A stretch of DNA of 64,000 nt from Methanobacterium sp. UBA294 (GTDB lineage: Archaea; Methanobacteriota; Methanobacteria; Methanobacteriales; Methanobacteriaceae): contig DACB01000001.1 in assembly GCA_002494495.1 (NCBI GenBank), positions 62,001 through 126,000 of the forward strand, in the 5' to 3' direction. This document shows, in pieces, positions 55,349 to 63,808 of this stretch. The stretch's first letter is position 1. Each line of letters begins with the position of its first letter. Position numbers and translations under genes: made by a program. The notes under the pieces are model-generated. The model had not been told where the DNA came from. It searched no databases and saw nothing but the letters and a program-made list of their open reading frames with translations.

Positions 55349-55669
55349 TTATCCTTTTTTATACAATACCTTATAATCCTTCCAGAAGGTCTTCCCGTTT
55401 TTTGAAGGTTGCTTTCCCTGGAAGATGATTTTCACTTCACTGGAGAGGGGAACTTTCTCTAAGAGGTTGTCCAGTACAGTGGATCCCCAAAATTTAATTT
55501 CCTCTTTTTCATCTGTTTTAATGGTGTAAAGATTGCTATTAAACTGACCAACATTCTCCTCTTTATCGATATAATAACCCTGAATTGATTCTCCTATTGC
55601 CGTGGGCTCCCACATCTTGGTCTGTTCCTTTTCTTCCTCTTCATTCTTGACTTCGATCCATTCCGTCAT
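55349..55669 (-). CDS. Small OB-like protein, unknown
   Basis: 106 residues. A very acidic start (EVKNEEEEKEQTKMWEP) then beta-rich sequence: ESIQGYYIDKEENVGQFNSNLYTIKT, IKFWGSTVLDNLL, VKIIFQGKQPSKNGKTFWKDYKV. The pattern resembles small single-strand nucleic acid-binding OB proteins of phages and plasmids but I cannot assign a family. ATG 55669 with GGAG upstream. Confidence 0.65.
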   Translation of the reverse strand: MTEWIEVKNEEEEKEQTKMWEPTAIGESIQGYYIDKEENVGQFNSNLYTIKTDEKEEIKFWGSTVLDNLLEKVPLSSEVKIIFQGKQPSKNGKTFWKDYKVLYKKG

Positions 55670-56260
55670 TTTAATATACTCCATTATCAACTATTAGTAG
55701 CCTAATTTATATTATTTTATAATTAGATACAATTAGTAAAGTTGTAATCTTTACTTGATATTATCATCTATTGAAATTACAGGTTATAAAGAGGGGGTGG
55801 TTTAGTTCTGATTTTGTTGCTGTTAAACAATATATTCCTTGATCAATCGTTATTTTTTCTGTTTTAATGTTTCTTCATTGATTTTGAGAAAGCTTTTTTA
55901 TGATACTTCTTCTGTACCCTTTGTTAATTCATTGTATTTATCTACTACCATTTGCTATACACTGATTCATATCTATAATCGATGTTGTCTTTTTTTATGA
56001 TCTTACCCTGGTATCCTGTATTATTCCTGAATTTTCAAATACCCCATCATGTAGTCTACACTATAGTCCTTATCATTGGTGAGGTTTATCCGAGAGCATA
56101 TGATAAGTAAAAAAATATTAACAGAGGATGTTCCTGATTTTCTCTCTTAATAATTGATATTTTAATGATACATTTGTCACTTTCTCATAATGCTCTAAAA
56201 TGTAATATTTAATTTTTTAAAGTTATGCTTTAATATAAAATTCAGTTATAATACATAAAA
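55670..56260. other. Intergenic, about 590 bases
   Basis: No gene found on either strand. T-rich on the plus strand. The 3' part leads into the promoter of the His/Met-rich gene. Confidence 0.4.
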
Positions 56261-56273
56261 GTTTATATATATA

Positions 56274-56294
56274 ATAGTTATATAACATAACTAT
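56274..56294. promoter_or_regulatory. Palindromic operator candidate
   Basis: ATAGTTAT, five bases, ATAACTAT: an eight-base perfect inverted repeat. It directly follows the TATA-like TTTATATATATA at 56262-56273, so a bound protein would cover the transcription start of the gene at 56369. A half-matching ATAGTTAC occurs at 56835-56842 before the MarR gene. The nearby MarR protein is the obvious candidate ligand. Confidence 0.6.
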
Positions 56295-56368
56295 GGGTAA
56301 ATAAACAAGAAATCAAAACCTGCCCAGAAAAGAAAAACTAAAAATTAAAAAAAGAAAAGGTGATAAAG

Positions 56369-56677
56369 ATGCATGGAGAAAGGGAAGGCATGCATAGGCA
56401 CGGCAGATACGGACATATGCACGGTGGAATGGAGAAGGATTGGATGATGAACCAAAAGTACTTTGAGAAATTAATGGAGTACCTGTCAGAGGAAGATAAA
56501 AAGAAACTGTTGGCTGCTAAAATATCCATGAAAATCGACTTCTACGAAAAGAGAAAGGAAATTTTAGATGAAAAGAAGAAGATCATGGAGATGAAATTCG
56601 ATATGAAAAAGGCCAAAATGGAGAAGAAAATTGATTTCCTCGAAATGATGCATGACATGGTGAAGGATAAGATCTAA
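56369..56677 (+). CDS. His/Met-rich coiled-coil protein
   Basis: 102 residues. The start is loaded with possible metal ligands (MHGEREGMHRHGRYGHMHGGM); the rest is a long charged helix (DKKKLLAAKISMKIDFYEKR, KKAKMEKKIDFLEMM) predicted to be coiled coil. ATG 56369 with GGTGAT upstream. No signal peptide, so probably cytoplasmic metal binding. Paired with a MarR regulator and a palindromic site; function unknown. Confidence 0.75.
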   Translation: MHGEREGMHRHGRYGHMHGGMEKDWMMNQKYFEKLMEYLSEEDKKKLLAAKISMKIDFYEKRKEILDEKKKIMEMKFDMKKAKMEKKIDFLEMMHDMVKDKI

Positions 56678-56886
56678 CCAGTTAAAAAAACAGTAAAAAG
56701 AAATTTTACTTTTTTTTTATTTTAATTCTATTTAAATGATTAATAACAGCATCTGGTTTACCGGGAATCAGTTTTTTACCTAGAGTTATTTGATTCAATG
56801 GAACGACGGCTGAATCTAATGGATTATTTAAATAATAGTTACATTATATAAAAAATTAGAAATCAGTGTTTTTAAATGTGATAATG

Positions 56887-57330
56887 ATGGACGATGAGAA
56901 ATTTAATATAATGATGGAGGACTTGTACGCCCTGTTCCCCATGGTTAGAAAAAAGTTTTTCATGCACAGGAGAAATCATAGGGGGGATAAACTCCCGCCG
57001 TCCCATTACCAGGTCCTAGGAATATTAAAAAAACAGGGGGAGCTCCCCATGTCAGAGATTGGGAAGCTGGCCCATATTCACAAATCAAATATGACCTCCC
57101 TCACCGATAAGCTGGTGGAAGAAGGGGTAGCCGTACGTATGCCAGATGCCACCGATCGCAGAAGAATAAAACTAGCCATAAGCGACCGGGGCATAGAAAA
57201 ACTGGACCACTGGAAAAAACAGCAGTACAACGATATAAAGACCAGGATATCCTCCCTATCAGAGGATGACCAGGAAAAACTCTACCGGTCAGTTAAGGAT
57301 ATAAAAGATATTTTAAGTAAAATTCAATGA
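56887..57330 (+). CDS. MarR-family transcriptional regulator
   Basis: About 147 residues. Winged-helix core SHYQVLGILKKQGELPMSEIGKLAHIHKSNMTSLTDKLVEEGVAVRMPDATDRRRIKLAIS with the typical DxRxx wing. Such dimers repress nearby genes and release DNA on binding ligands or oxidants. ATG 56887 with GTGAT four bases upstream; 56884 is an alternative. Likely controls itself and the His/Met-rich gene through ATAGTTA-type sites. Confidence 0.9.
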   Translation: MDDEKFNIMMEDLYALFPMVRKKFFMHRRNHRGDKLPPSHYQVLGILKKQGELPMSEIGKLAHIHKSNMTSLTDKLVEEGVAVRMPDATDRRRIKLAISDRGIEKLDHWKKQQYNDIKTRISSLSEDDQEKLYRSVKDIKDILSKIQ

Positions 57331-57393
57331 TGATTTTGAATCTCCTGAAAAATGCTATTCCTAATAATTTAGTTTCTAAATTTCAAATAAAAT

Positions 57394-57828
57394 TTATTTA
57401 TTTTTTATTTTAAATTGCATGACTTTATTAAAATCATCAAACACTTCTTTGTTGCGCACTTCAAAGATGCATGGCTTTGATGGCTTTGATTTTCCTATAT
57501 TTTTAGTCTGCCGTATTTTTGCTTTCATGCCTTCACTTATATCCAAATTATAGACATCTTCTATGTACTTCCCGGGAATGTATACGGTTGCCTGCATATA
57601 ACCCTTCCAGGCAGACATCCATACAATTGTTCTTCTTTTTTTCTGTACTTTACACAACCATGCCTTTCCATCTTTATAATATCTCCACATGTATTCCAAT
57701 TCATTATCATCAAATAGTTCCAGCAGTTTCAGATAGGCTTCAAAGGATGTTCCAAGTATTTTTTCAAGAACCTGGTCATCTGGATATATATTCTCATCAC
57801 CTAATTCAATATTATTTATAGTTTCCAT
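57394..57828 (-). CDS. DUF3788 family protein
   Basis: 144 residues. WRYYKDGKAWLCKVQKKRRTIVWMSAWKGY and ATVYIPGKY fit the DUF3788 pattern, a small alpha-beta protein of unknown function common in anaerobes. ATG 57828 with GGGGAT upstream. Convergent with marR. Confidence 0.75.
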   Translation of the reverse strand: METINNIELGDENIYPDDQVLEKILGTSFEAYLKLLELFDDNELEYMWRYYKDGKAWLCKVQKKRRTIVWMSAWKGYMQATVYIPGKYIEDVYNLDISEGMKAKIRQTKNIGKSKPSKPCIFEVRNKEVFDDFNKVMQFKIKNK

Positions 57829-58111
57829 ACAATATCCCCTTAATATCAATTTTATTAATAATATGAATTTCGATTAACTTTTTTGATCTTTGCATCTTAA
57901 TATTTTGATGTATCTGATTATATTTGATTAAATAGATTATTTATTAATTAATTAGGACATAATTCCTAAAAAATTAACCTGAATCCAAATGACAAAAACA
58001 TAATTCGAGTTATTAATTATTGCAGAGATAAAATAGCAAAATATGAATATTAGAAGTTTATCACATATTCATCATAACATCCCATTCATAAATTATCCAT
58101 TAAAGAATTAG

Positions 58112-58121
58112 TATAATAAAA
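58112..58121 (+). promoter_or_regulatory. TATA box of leaderless gene 58141
   Basis: TATAATAAAA lies 20-29 bases before the ATG at 58141, with no ribosome binding site in between, as expected for a leaderless archaeal transcript. Confidence 0.5.
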
Positions 58122-58140
58122 TGATATTGTCAATAATTCA

Positions 58141-58785
58141 ATGAATAAAGATGAGAGAATGCCCATTAAAAAATCACCAAAAGATACCATATTCTGTAAA
58201 TACTGCGGATCTAAAATAAACCAGGATGCACAATTCTGTAAGAAGTGTGGAAAAAGTTTACAAGAAGAAAACAGCCTAATATTCAGAATAAATCGTAAAA
58301 TCAATTTTTTTTCTGTTCTACTGGGCTTAATTGTTACTTTAATAATATTCTTTATAGGTATCGGGTTTTTAGGTACGGTAATTGTTAATGGTATGGATGT
58401 TTTACTCTATATATTCTTGGTTTTATTTTCAATGCTCTTTTTCGGTGGTCTTACAACTGGAATCATAGGAAGCAATACTATTAAAGGGGGCTTAATTAAT
58501 GGGGGAACTTTAAGTATAATAACCTTTCTAATACTGGGATTTATAGTTGGAATCCTGGCATTCATCTCAATTGGTTTGGCAGCATCTATTGCCAGTGCAT
58601 TTAGTGGTTTTGGAACTTCTTCTGCTACCACGGCCGCAACATCAAATTTCAATGTACCCGATCTTTCAGATTCATTAGACTCTATATTTTTATTGATAAA
58701 AATTATTTTAATACCAATTATCAGTTTCCTTGCTGGTTTTGGTGGAGGAGCTGTAGGAGCTTGGATTAAAGGAGGCAGATTATGA
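58141..58785 (+). CDS. Zinc-ribbon multi-span membrane protein
   Basis: 214 residues. Zinc ribbon IFCKYCGSKINQDAQFCKKCG at about 17-37, then four transmembrane helices (about 58-80, 82-105, 115-150, 180-205) rich in Gly, Ala and Ile. Overlaps the next zinc-ribbon gene by ATGA. Probably leaderless. Function unknown; topology resembles other zinc-ribbon membrane proteins of Methanobacterium. Confidence 0.8.
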   Translation: MNKDERMPIKKSPKDTIFCKYCGSKINQDAQFCKKCGKSLQEENSLIFRINRKINFFSVLLGLIVTLIIFFIGIGFLGTVIVNGMDVLLYIFLVLFSMLFFGGLTTGIIGSNTIKGGLINGGTLSIITFLILGFIVGILAFISIGLAASIASAFSGFGTSSATTAATSNFNVPDLSDSLDSIFLLIKIILIPIISFLAGFGGGAVGAWIKGGRL

Positions 58786-59468
58786 AATGCAGTAAATGTG
58801 GACATGATAATGACTATGATGCAACATTTTGTGAAAAATGCGGTATCAATTTAAAAGCACCAGGGATGTCAACACTTACCCGGGGGTTGGTTGTAGTTGC
58901 AATTATTTTAATAGCTGCCATAGGTATGGTGGCGGCAACTATGATGACCAGTCAACAGCCTACTACAACCAGCCCCACAAACAGTAAAAGCTTAGATGAT
59001 AAACCTACAAGTGAGGTTAGTCAAACACCAACCCAGGAAACTGAAAGTGGTTCAGCCTATAAAACATACTCTAATGGTATAATCAGCTTCCAATATCCAT
59101 CAAGTTGGGATGTTCTATCCAATGGGGCTAATTCAATGGCAGTTGTAGGCAGTTCAGATTACCCCAAATTCAGTGTTTATGACGAATCTAAATATGGACA
59201 CACCAGTCTCGCTGACTATGTAGAATCATCCAAAATAGGAATGGAAGAAGACGGATATACAGTAAATTCTGAAAGAAGTACAACAGTTGATGGATTACCA
59301 GCCTATGAAATCATCTACCAGGGAAAAACTATAATCTTACACATGGTACTGGTAGAAAAATCACCAGGTCAGAAATATTATGCCCTGGAAGGATCCGACT
59401 ATATCGATAATTATGGGCAGTCAGAAAGCATATTTAACCAGATTATAAACAGCTTCAAGTTCCTTTAA
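58782..59468 (+). CDS. Zinc-ribbon, membrane-anchored PsbP-like protein
   Basis: 228 residues. Cytoplasmic zinc ribbon MKCSKCGHDNDYDATFCEKCG, one transmembrane helix near 33-52, a Thr/Ser-rich external linker (QQPTTTSPTNSKS) and a PsbP/DUF1795-like domain (ISFQYPSSWDVLSNG ... IINSFKFL). A remnant of the same domain lies at 28339-28548. GGAGG precedes the ATG, which overlaps the upstream stop. Role unknown; may sense or bind something at the outer face. Confidence 0.82.
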   Translation: MKCSKCGHDNDYDATFCEKCGINLKAPGMSTLTRGLVVVAIILIAAIGMVAATMMTSQQPTTTSPTNSKSLDDKPTSEVSQTPTQETESGSAYKTYSNGIISFQYPSSWDVLSNGANSMAVVGSSDYPKFSVYDESKYGHTSLADYVESSKIGMEEDGYTVNSERSTTVDGLPAYEIIYQGKTIILHMVLVEKSPGQKYYALEGSDYIDNYGQSESIFNQIINSFKFL

Positions 59469-59512
59469 CAAAATGCCGATAAAAAAATTGATTTATTTAG
59501 TAGATGAATTAA

Positions 59513-59875
59513 TTGAACAATACCAATAAAATACTGATACTATTAGTTATAGTACTGGTCGCAATTGTAAGCATAGCATCCGGATATTTTCTAAGAGGTA
59601 ATACTTCAAATAACAGCAACAACGCCACAACAATTAACCAGACAAACACAACAGTAACCAATAATAGTAATCAAAGCACTCAAACTGAAAAACCACATAA
59701 CGACGTGCCATACAGGATTACTTCCAACACACCAGACTGTCCAAACTGTGGATCTAATAACATAGCCCAACTAGCAGATTCTCGCTACGACAATGACACA
59801 GATACATGGTTTGTTTTATCTCAATGCAGATATTGTGGATATCAATGGACACATCAAAGTCCTAATATGCATTAA
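59513..59875 (+). CDS. Membrane-anchored zinc-ribbon protein
   Basis: 120 residues, TTG start with GATGA shortly upstream. N-terminal helix ILILLVIVLVAIVSIASGYFL, an Asn/Thr-rich linker with many N-x-T/S sequons (GNTSNNSNNATTINQTNTT), and an external zinc ribbon CPNCGSNNIAQ with CRYCGYQWTH. An extracytoplasmic zinc ribbon is the reverse of its neighbours. No known family. Confidence 0.75.
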   Translation: MNNTNKILILLVIVLVAIVSIASGYFLRGNTSNNSNNATTINQTNTTVTNNSNQSTQTEKPHNDVPYRITSNTPDCPNCGSNNIAQLADSRYDNDTDTWFVLSQCRYCGYQWTHQSPNMH

Positions 59876-60204
59876 AAATATCCACAGAAATATAATATAA
59901 TGACGGTGATGACTAAAAAACGTAATTAATATTATTATTGATATATATTAATCCATAAAATTAAATATTTAGGCATTTTGTAATATCATTATCTTTAAAA
60001 ACATTAAATAGTAATATTATAGAGAATCAATCATATCAATTATTATTACAGAGTATTTTTTTTATACCAATATTTCCATAAGTTGATTATTTTGATAGAT
60101 AAAAAAACAAGAAATGTACTATTAATTGAGCCTAATTTCCCTATTCCTAAGAAAAGTAGAAATCATAGAGACTTTTTACCCATTGCTTTGATTAAAATAG
60201 CTTC
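59876..60204. other. Intergenic, about 330 bases
   Basis: Very AT-rich, with no gene or structured element that I can support. Confidence 0.4.
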
Positions 60205-60675
60205 TTATTTTTTTAAAACAACCCAATCATAATCATCTCTAAACTGAATAATTTTCTGACCCATTCTGATACTATAATCCCATAAAATACCATTATACTT
60301 TTTAGCGATAACTCCAAAATCTGGTTTTTCAAAATATAGGAATAAATAATCCTCAATATCATCCAAATTTATTTGTGGAGATGTTTTAAACTCTTCTGCG
60401 TACAATTTTAACATGTAGCATGCATTAAGTTCATCAATTTTTAGTTTTCTCTTCCATGTGTAATCTTTATCTTGTTTTTCTAAAATGCCAAAATCAACCA
60501 ATGTGCTCAATAAATTCCTTAAAGATCGTGCTGAAATATCCTTCTCGCCAAATTTTTCAATTACTTTTTTCCTCAAAAACACTTGATTAATATTATTTCC
60601 TGCTCCATAAATTTCATAAATCATTTTTGTTAAAATTCGGATAATTTTCGATCGCATCAATAAATTAAAGAGCAT
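60205..60675 (-). CDS. Possible winged-helix protein
   Basis: 156 residues. FLRKKVIEKFGEKDISARSLRNLLSTLVDFGILEKQDKDYTW has the helix-turn-helix plus wing shape of a DNA-binding domain; the C-terminal part (DDIEDYLFLYFEKPDFGVIA) is unplaced. It resembles the small helical proteins of some defence loci but no defence partner is nearby. Divergent from the M48 protease with a 31-base gap. Confidence 0.6.
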   Translation of the reverse strand: MLFNLLMRSKIIRILTKMIYEIYGAGNNINQVFLRKKVIEKFGEKDISARSLRNLLSTLVDFGILEKQDKDYTWKRKLKIDELNACYMLKLYAEEFKTSPQINLDDIEDYLFLYFEKPDFGVIAKKYNGILWDYSIRMGQKIIQFRDDYDWVVLKK

Positions 60676-60706
60676 TAATGGTTCAATTCATCTAAAAACG
60701 GTTCCA

Positions 60707-61357
60707 ATGATGTACGTTAAAGAAGAATCCAGAATTAAAGCATTTACAGTAGGCTACAAAGAACCAATGGTAGTAATCCATAAAGAAGCCCTTGATAAGC
60801 TAAGTCAAGAGGAACTTTTAGGATTGTTAGGACACGAAGCTGGTCATATCAAAAGCGGACATATGCTATACAATGATATGATCCAAATTATTCCAATATT
60901 AGGTGCTGTTTTTGGTCATATAGGAAAATTAGTATCAGCGGGATTAAAAACAGCCTTATTTCAATGGTATAGAATGTCAGAACTTACTGCAGATAGGGCA
61001 GGACTTCTAACATGCCAAGATTACGATGCATACATTCAATTAATGATGAAAATAGCAGGAACAAGTCAAACAGATGAATTCATAAAACAAGCACGTGAAT
61101 ATAAAGGATTTGATTATGATGGATTAGACAATATTGGAAAAGCTGCCACAGTCATGTGGCAAACGCATCCCTGGACTATGATGAGGGCTCATGAAATAAT
61201 TGAATGGTCCGAATCAGGAGAATATGATGCAATTATTGAAAAACACGGTAATAAAAATATAGAAGAAATAGAAATAACTTGCATAAAATGTAACCATAAA
61301 CTATCTGGAACAGAAACATTCTGCGGTGTATGCGGTGCAAAAGTATGGACAAGATAA
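60707..61357 (+). CDS. M48-family metalloprotease with C-terminal zinc ribbon
   Basis: 216 residues. KAFTVGYKEPMVVIHKEALDKLSQEELLGLLGHEAGHIKSGH carries the HExxH-type HEAGH zinc site, and SELTADRAGLLTC the third ligand region. A C-terminal zinc ribbon (ITCIKCNHKLSGTETFCGVCG) is unusual for the family. The start lacks a ribosome site; in-frame sequence upstream continues without an ATG (HLKTVP just before), so about 30-40 N-terminal residues seem to be missing. Followed by a zinc-ribbon membrane gene 13 bases later. Confidence 0.82.
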   Translation: MMYVKEESRIKAFTVGYKEPMVVIHKEALDKLSQEELLGLLGHEAGHIKSGHMLYNDMIQIIPILGAVFGHIGKLVSAGLKTALFQWYRMSELTADRAGLLTCQDYDAYIQLMMKIAGTSQTDEFIKQAREYKGFDYDGLDNIGKAATVMWQTHPWTMMRAHEIIEWSESGEYDAIIEKHGNKNIEEIEITCIKCNHKLSGTETFCGVCGAKVWTR

Positions 61358-61370
61358 AGGAGGGATTTAA

Positions 61371-62138
61371 ATTACATATTTAATCTGCAAAAAATGTGGA
61401 GGATACTATAAACTCCAGAAAGGTGAAAAAGCATCTGATTTTAAGACATGTGAATGCGGTGGGAAACTAGAAGAATCAGCATCAATTGATGAAAAAATTA
61501 GTTCAACTTTAACCTGTCAGAAATGTGGATTTAAAAATCCACAAGATACCAAGTTCTGTGGATCATGTGGAGTAAAACTGGAGAAAAAATCAATTCTCCA
61601 GAGAATCAACCTTAATTATATACTCATAGGCACATTAATCACAATTTTTGCATTCATAATTACAGCCATTCTATTTGAGGATTTACTAACTTATAATGAT
61701 GCCAAATTAGTTATCTATCTACTTATATATTTCCTTATTGTCTTGAGTGGTTCTATCTTTGCAGGTATACTTAATAAAACAGATTACAAATCGTCTGCCC
61801 TCCAAGGGGTAGTGATAATGTTGTTTCCTGTGATATTCTATTTTTTACTGGCTTACACTTCAGTTAGTCCGTTTTTTGGTTATGACTATTCCTATGATTT
61901 AATCTCATTTATGGTTTTATTAATAGTATTAGGAGTTTCCCTGTTGTTTTTGGGATTATCTGCACTGGGTAGTCTTTTAGGTACTTTTATACAAATGAAA
62001 CTAAATATCACAAAGAATAAGTGGTGGATAAAAATAAACGAAAGATTAAATCAAATAGAACCATCCCAGTGGAAGATAAGTTATTTAACATTTGTTTTAA
62101 CCTTCATATTGTTATCTATATGGAGTCTTGTTGGTTAA
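61371..62138 (+). CDS. Zinc-ribbon membrane protein with apparent ATT start
   Basis: 255 residues if read from ATT at 61371. The frame opens directly after an in-frame TAA, six bases downstream of GGAGGG (61359-61364), and begins TYLICKKCGGYYKLQKGEKA, matching residue by residue the start of the protein at 42445-43521 (GYLVCDTCEGYYKIQPGESA). A second ribbon, LTCQKCGFKNPQDTKFCGSCG, and about four helices follow. The first conventional in-frame start (TTG 61743) would lose both ribbons. ATT initiation or a mutated start codon are the two readings. Confidence 0.78.
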   Translation: MTYLICKKCGGYYKLQKGEKASDFKTCECGGKLEESASIDEKISSTLTCQKCGFKNPQDTKFCGSCGVKLEKKSILQRINLNYILIGTLITIFAFIITAILFEDLLTYNDAKLVIYLLIYFLIVLSGSIFAGILNKTDYKSSALQGVVIMLFPVIFYFLLAYTSVSPFFGYDYSYDLISFMVLLIVLGVSLLFLGLSALGSLLGTFIQMKLNITKNKWWIKINERLNQIEPSQWKISYLTFVLTFILLSIWSLVG

Positions 62139-62163
62139 AAAAAAATAAGTTGGGAGAGATTTT

Positions 62164-62520
62164 ATGACGACCAAATTCTGTTCAAACTGTGGTGTTGAAA
62201 TAGATAGTTCAACCAGATATTGTAGTAACTGTGGTGCGGAACAAGGTAGTCCATCTGGTTATGGTCAGCCTTACCAGAGAAATGTGCGTAAACAGAAGAG
62301 TGCCGGGCTTGCTGCTGTTTTATCCTTCTTAGTGGTGGGTCTGGGCCAAGTATATAACGGAGAAGTTGGCAAAGGAGTGCTACTTTTTTTAGGCGCCGTT
62401 GTCTCTGGCATACTGATGTATGTTTTAATTGGATTCATCACCTGGATCATTATCTGGTTTTATGCCATATACGATGCCTATAATACAGCTAATAGGATCA
62501 ATGCTGGAGAAATAATTTAA
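62164..62520 (+). CDS. Zinc-ribbon TM2-domain protein
   Basis: 118 residues. Zinc ribbon KFCSNCGVEIDSSTRYCSNCG, linker, then a TM2 domain: KSAGLAAVLSFLVVGLGQVYNGEVGKGVLLFL with a second helix and the FYAIYDAYNTANRIN end (the D-AY motif). GGGAGAG precedes the ATG. TM2 proteins are small inner-membrane proteins of unclear role. In series with its zinc-ribbon neighbours. Confidence 0.9.
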   Translation: MTTKFCSNCGVEIDSSTRYCSNCGAEQGSPSGYGQPYQRNVRKQKSAGLAAVLSFLVVGLGQVYNGEVGKGVLLFLGAVVSGILMYVLIGFITWIIIWFYAIYDAYNTANRINAGEII

Positions 62521-62530
62521 CGAGAACTTT

Positions 62531-63546
62531 ATGGCAGATAACTTTGGTTACTATCAAACCCTTGGAGTAGTCAGGAGTCCAGTCAAGATGATATTAAAAA
62601 AGCTTATCGTAGGTTGGCTAAGAAGTACCATCCGGATGTAAGTGATGATCCAGATTGTGCTCGTAAATTCCGGGAAGTTAATGAAGCCTAGAATTTGCTG
62701 AAGAATACTAAGCAGCGTACAATCTACGATACTAACTATGATGGTTGGAGTAAATTCTCAGAGGATGAAGCCTACAGTAATAGTCTGGACCATATCATAC
62801 TTAACCTGATTAATTCATTGAATAATCCTAATTCTTTAATGCGTAATTATGCAGTGGAAGCCCTGGTTAAAATTGGTATGCCTGCTTTTGATGCAGTGAT
62901 GAAGGCATCAAATAGCTCTGATGAAGTGGTAAGGAGAAAGACATGCGACATCATGGGACTGATGCGCAATTCTAAGGGAATCCCCCACTTAACTAGATTA
63001 TTAAATGACCCGGATAGATATGTCCGCAGGAGAGCGGCTAAAGCCCTGACTCGTATAGGTGATAAGAGTGCGGTTATTCCACTAATGAATGCATTACAAG
63101 ACAGTGAAAAGAAAGTCCGATACCGTTCAGCAGAGGCGTTGGGTAAGATAAGTGATGAGAGAGCAGTGGAGTCTTTATTAAAATCTATTAACGATCCAAG
63201 CAGTACAGTTCGGCGTAAAGTCATAATTGCTCTGGGAGAGATTGGTGACACCCAAGCAATAACGCCAATTACAAAATGCTTGCAAGATAAAAGTTCACAT
63301 TTGCGTTCTACAGCAAGAAAAACCCTTAGTCAAAAGTTCAAGGGAAAAATTCGTCCAAGAATCACCTCACAGAAGAAATTTGGCAACATATGTCCTGAAT
63401 GTTCAAAACCAGTATTGCCCAACTCTAACTTCTGCCCAAATTGTGGTTTCAAATTAAATCAAAGTGCTGGATTTTGTTCCAATTGTTCAAGCCCTATAGC
63501 ATCAAACTCTAATTTTTGTACTGTCTGTGGTAAGCCTGTTAAATGA
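62531..63546 (+). pseudogene. J-domain/HEAT/zinc-ribbon protein with broken J-domain
   Basis: From ATG 62531: MADNFGYYQTLGVVRS, then a one-base deletion near 62579, continuing in another frame as SQDDIKKAYRRLAKKYHPDVSDD (HPD motif kept) to a TAG at 62689-62691 where homologues have Tyr. After it the frame runs on as NLLKNTKQRTIYD into about five HEAT repeats (LNDPDRYVRRRAAKALTRIG, LQDSEKKVRYRSAEALGKIS) and two C-terminal zinc ribbons. A TTG at 62695 could start a 283-residue HEAT/zinc-ribbon protein, which may still be made. Confidence 0.82.
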
Positions 63547-63648
63547 ATAGTTCATGAAGCAGTTTGTAGATGGAAACTGACCAATTTATTTAGATTAATG
63601 GATAAAAATAATAATATAAAACAGGATAATACTTAATTTGTTGGTAAA

Positions 63649-63789
63649 ATGTGCGATACATGTGACTTCTGCGGCAATCCCGGATTAGGAAGATGTATAG
63701 TATGCAACCGTTGCTACTGTAGGGACCATATGGGCAGTGATGGGTACTGCATTGATTGTTTCTTTGGTACAGGATTGTTTGAAGATTAG
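63649..63789 (+). CDS. Small cysteine-rich zinc-finger protein
   Basis: 46 residues, MCDTCDFCGNPGLGRCIVCN at the start then RCYCRDHMGSDGYCIDCFFG. Nine cysteines and a histidine are spaced like a B-box/AN1-type or HIT-type finger holding two metal ions. A weak GGT lies before the ATG. Follows the J/HEAT gene by about 100 bases. Function unknown. Confidence 0.72.
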   Translation: MCDTCDFCGNPGLGRCIVCNRCYCRDHMGSDGYCIDCFFGTGLFED

Positions 63790-63808
63790 TAAAAAATGAG
63801 AGAGTAAT

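Noticed and set aside
60205..60675. Defence-system (BREX-like) small helical protein
   Set aside because: Only a generic winged-helix resemblance and no defence genes alongside.
61743..62138. A shorter membrane protein starting at TTG 61743
   Set aside because: The frame continues upstream with two zinc ribbons paralogous to the gene at 42445, back to a strong ribosome site at 61359.
62689..62691. TAG read as pyrrolysine in the J-domain
   Set aside because: Homologues have Tyr here, a frameshift also breaks the same domain, and no pyrrolysine genes are seen; Methanobacteriales are not known to use it.
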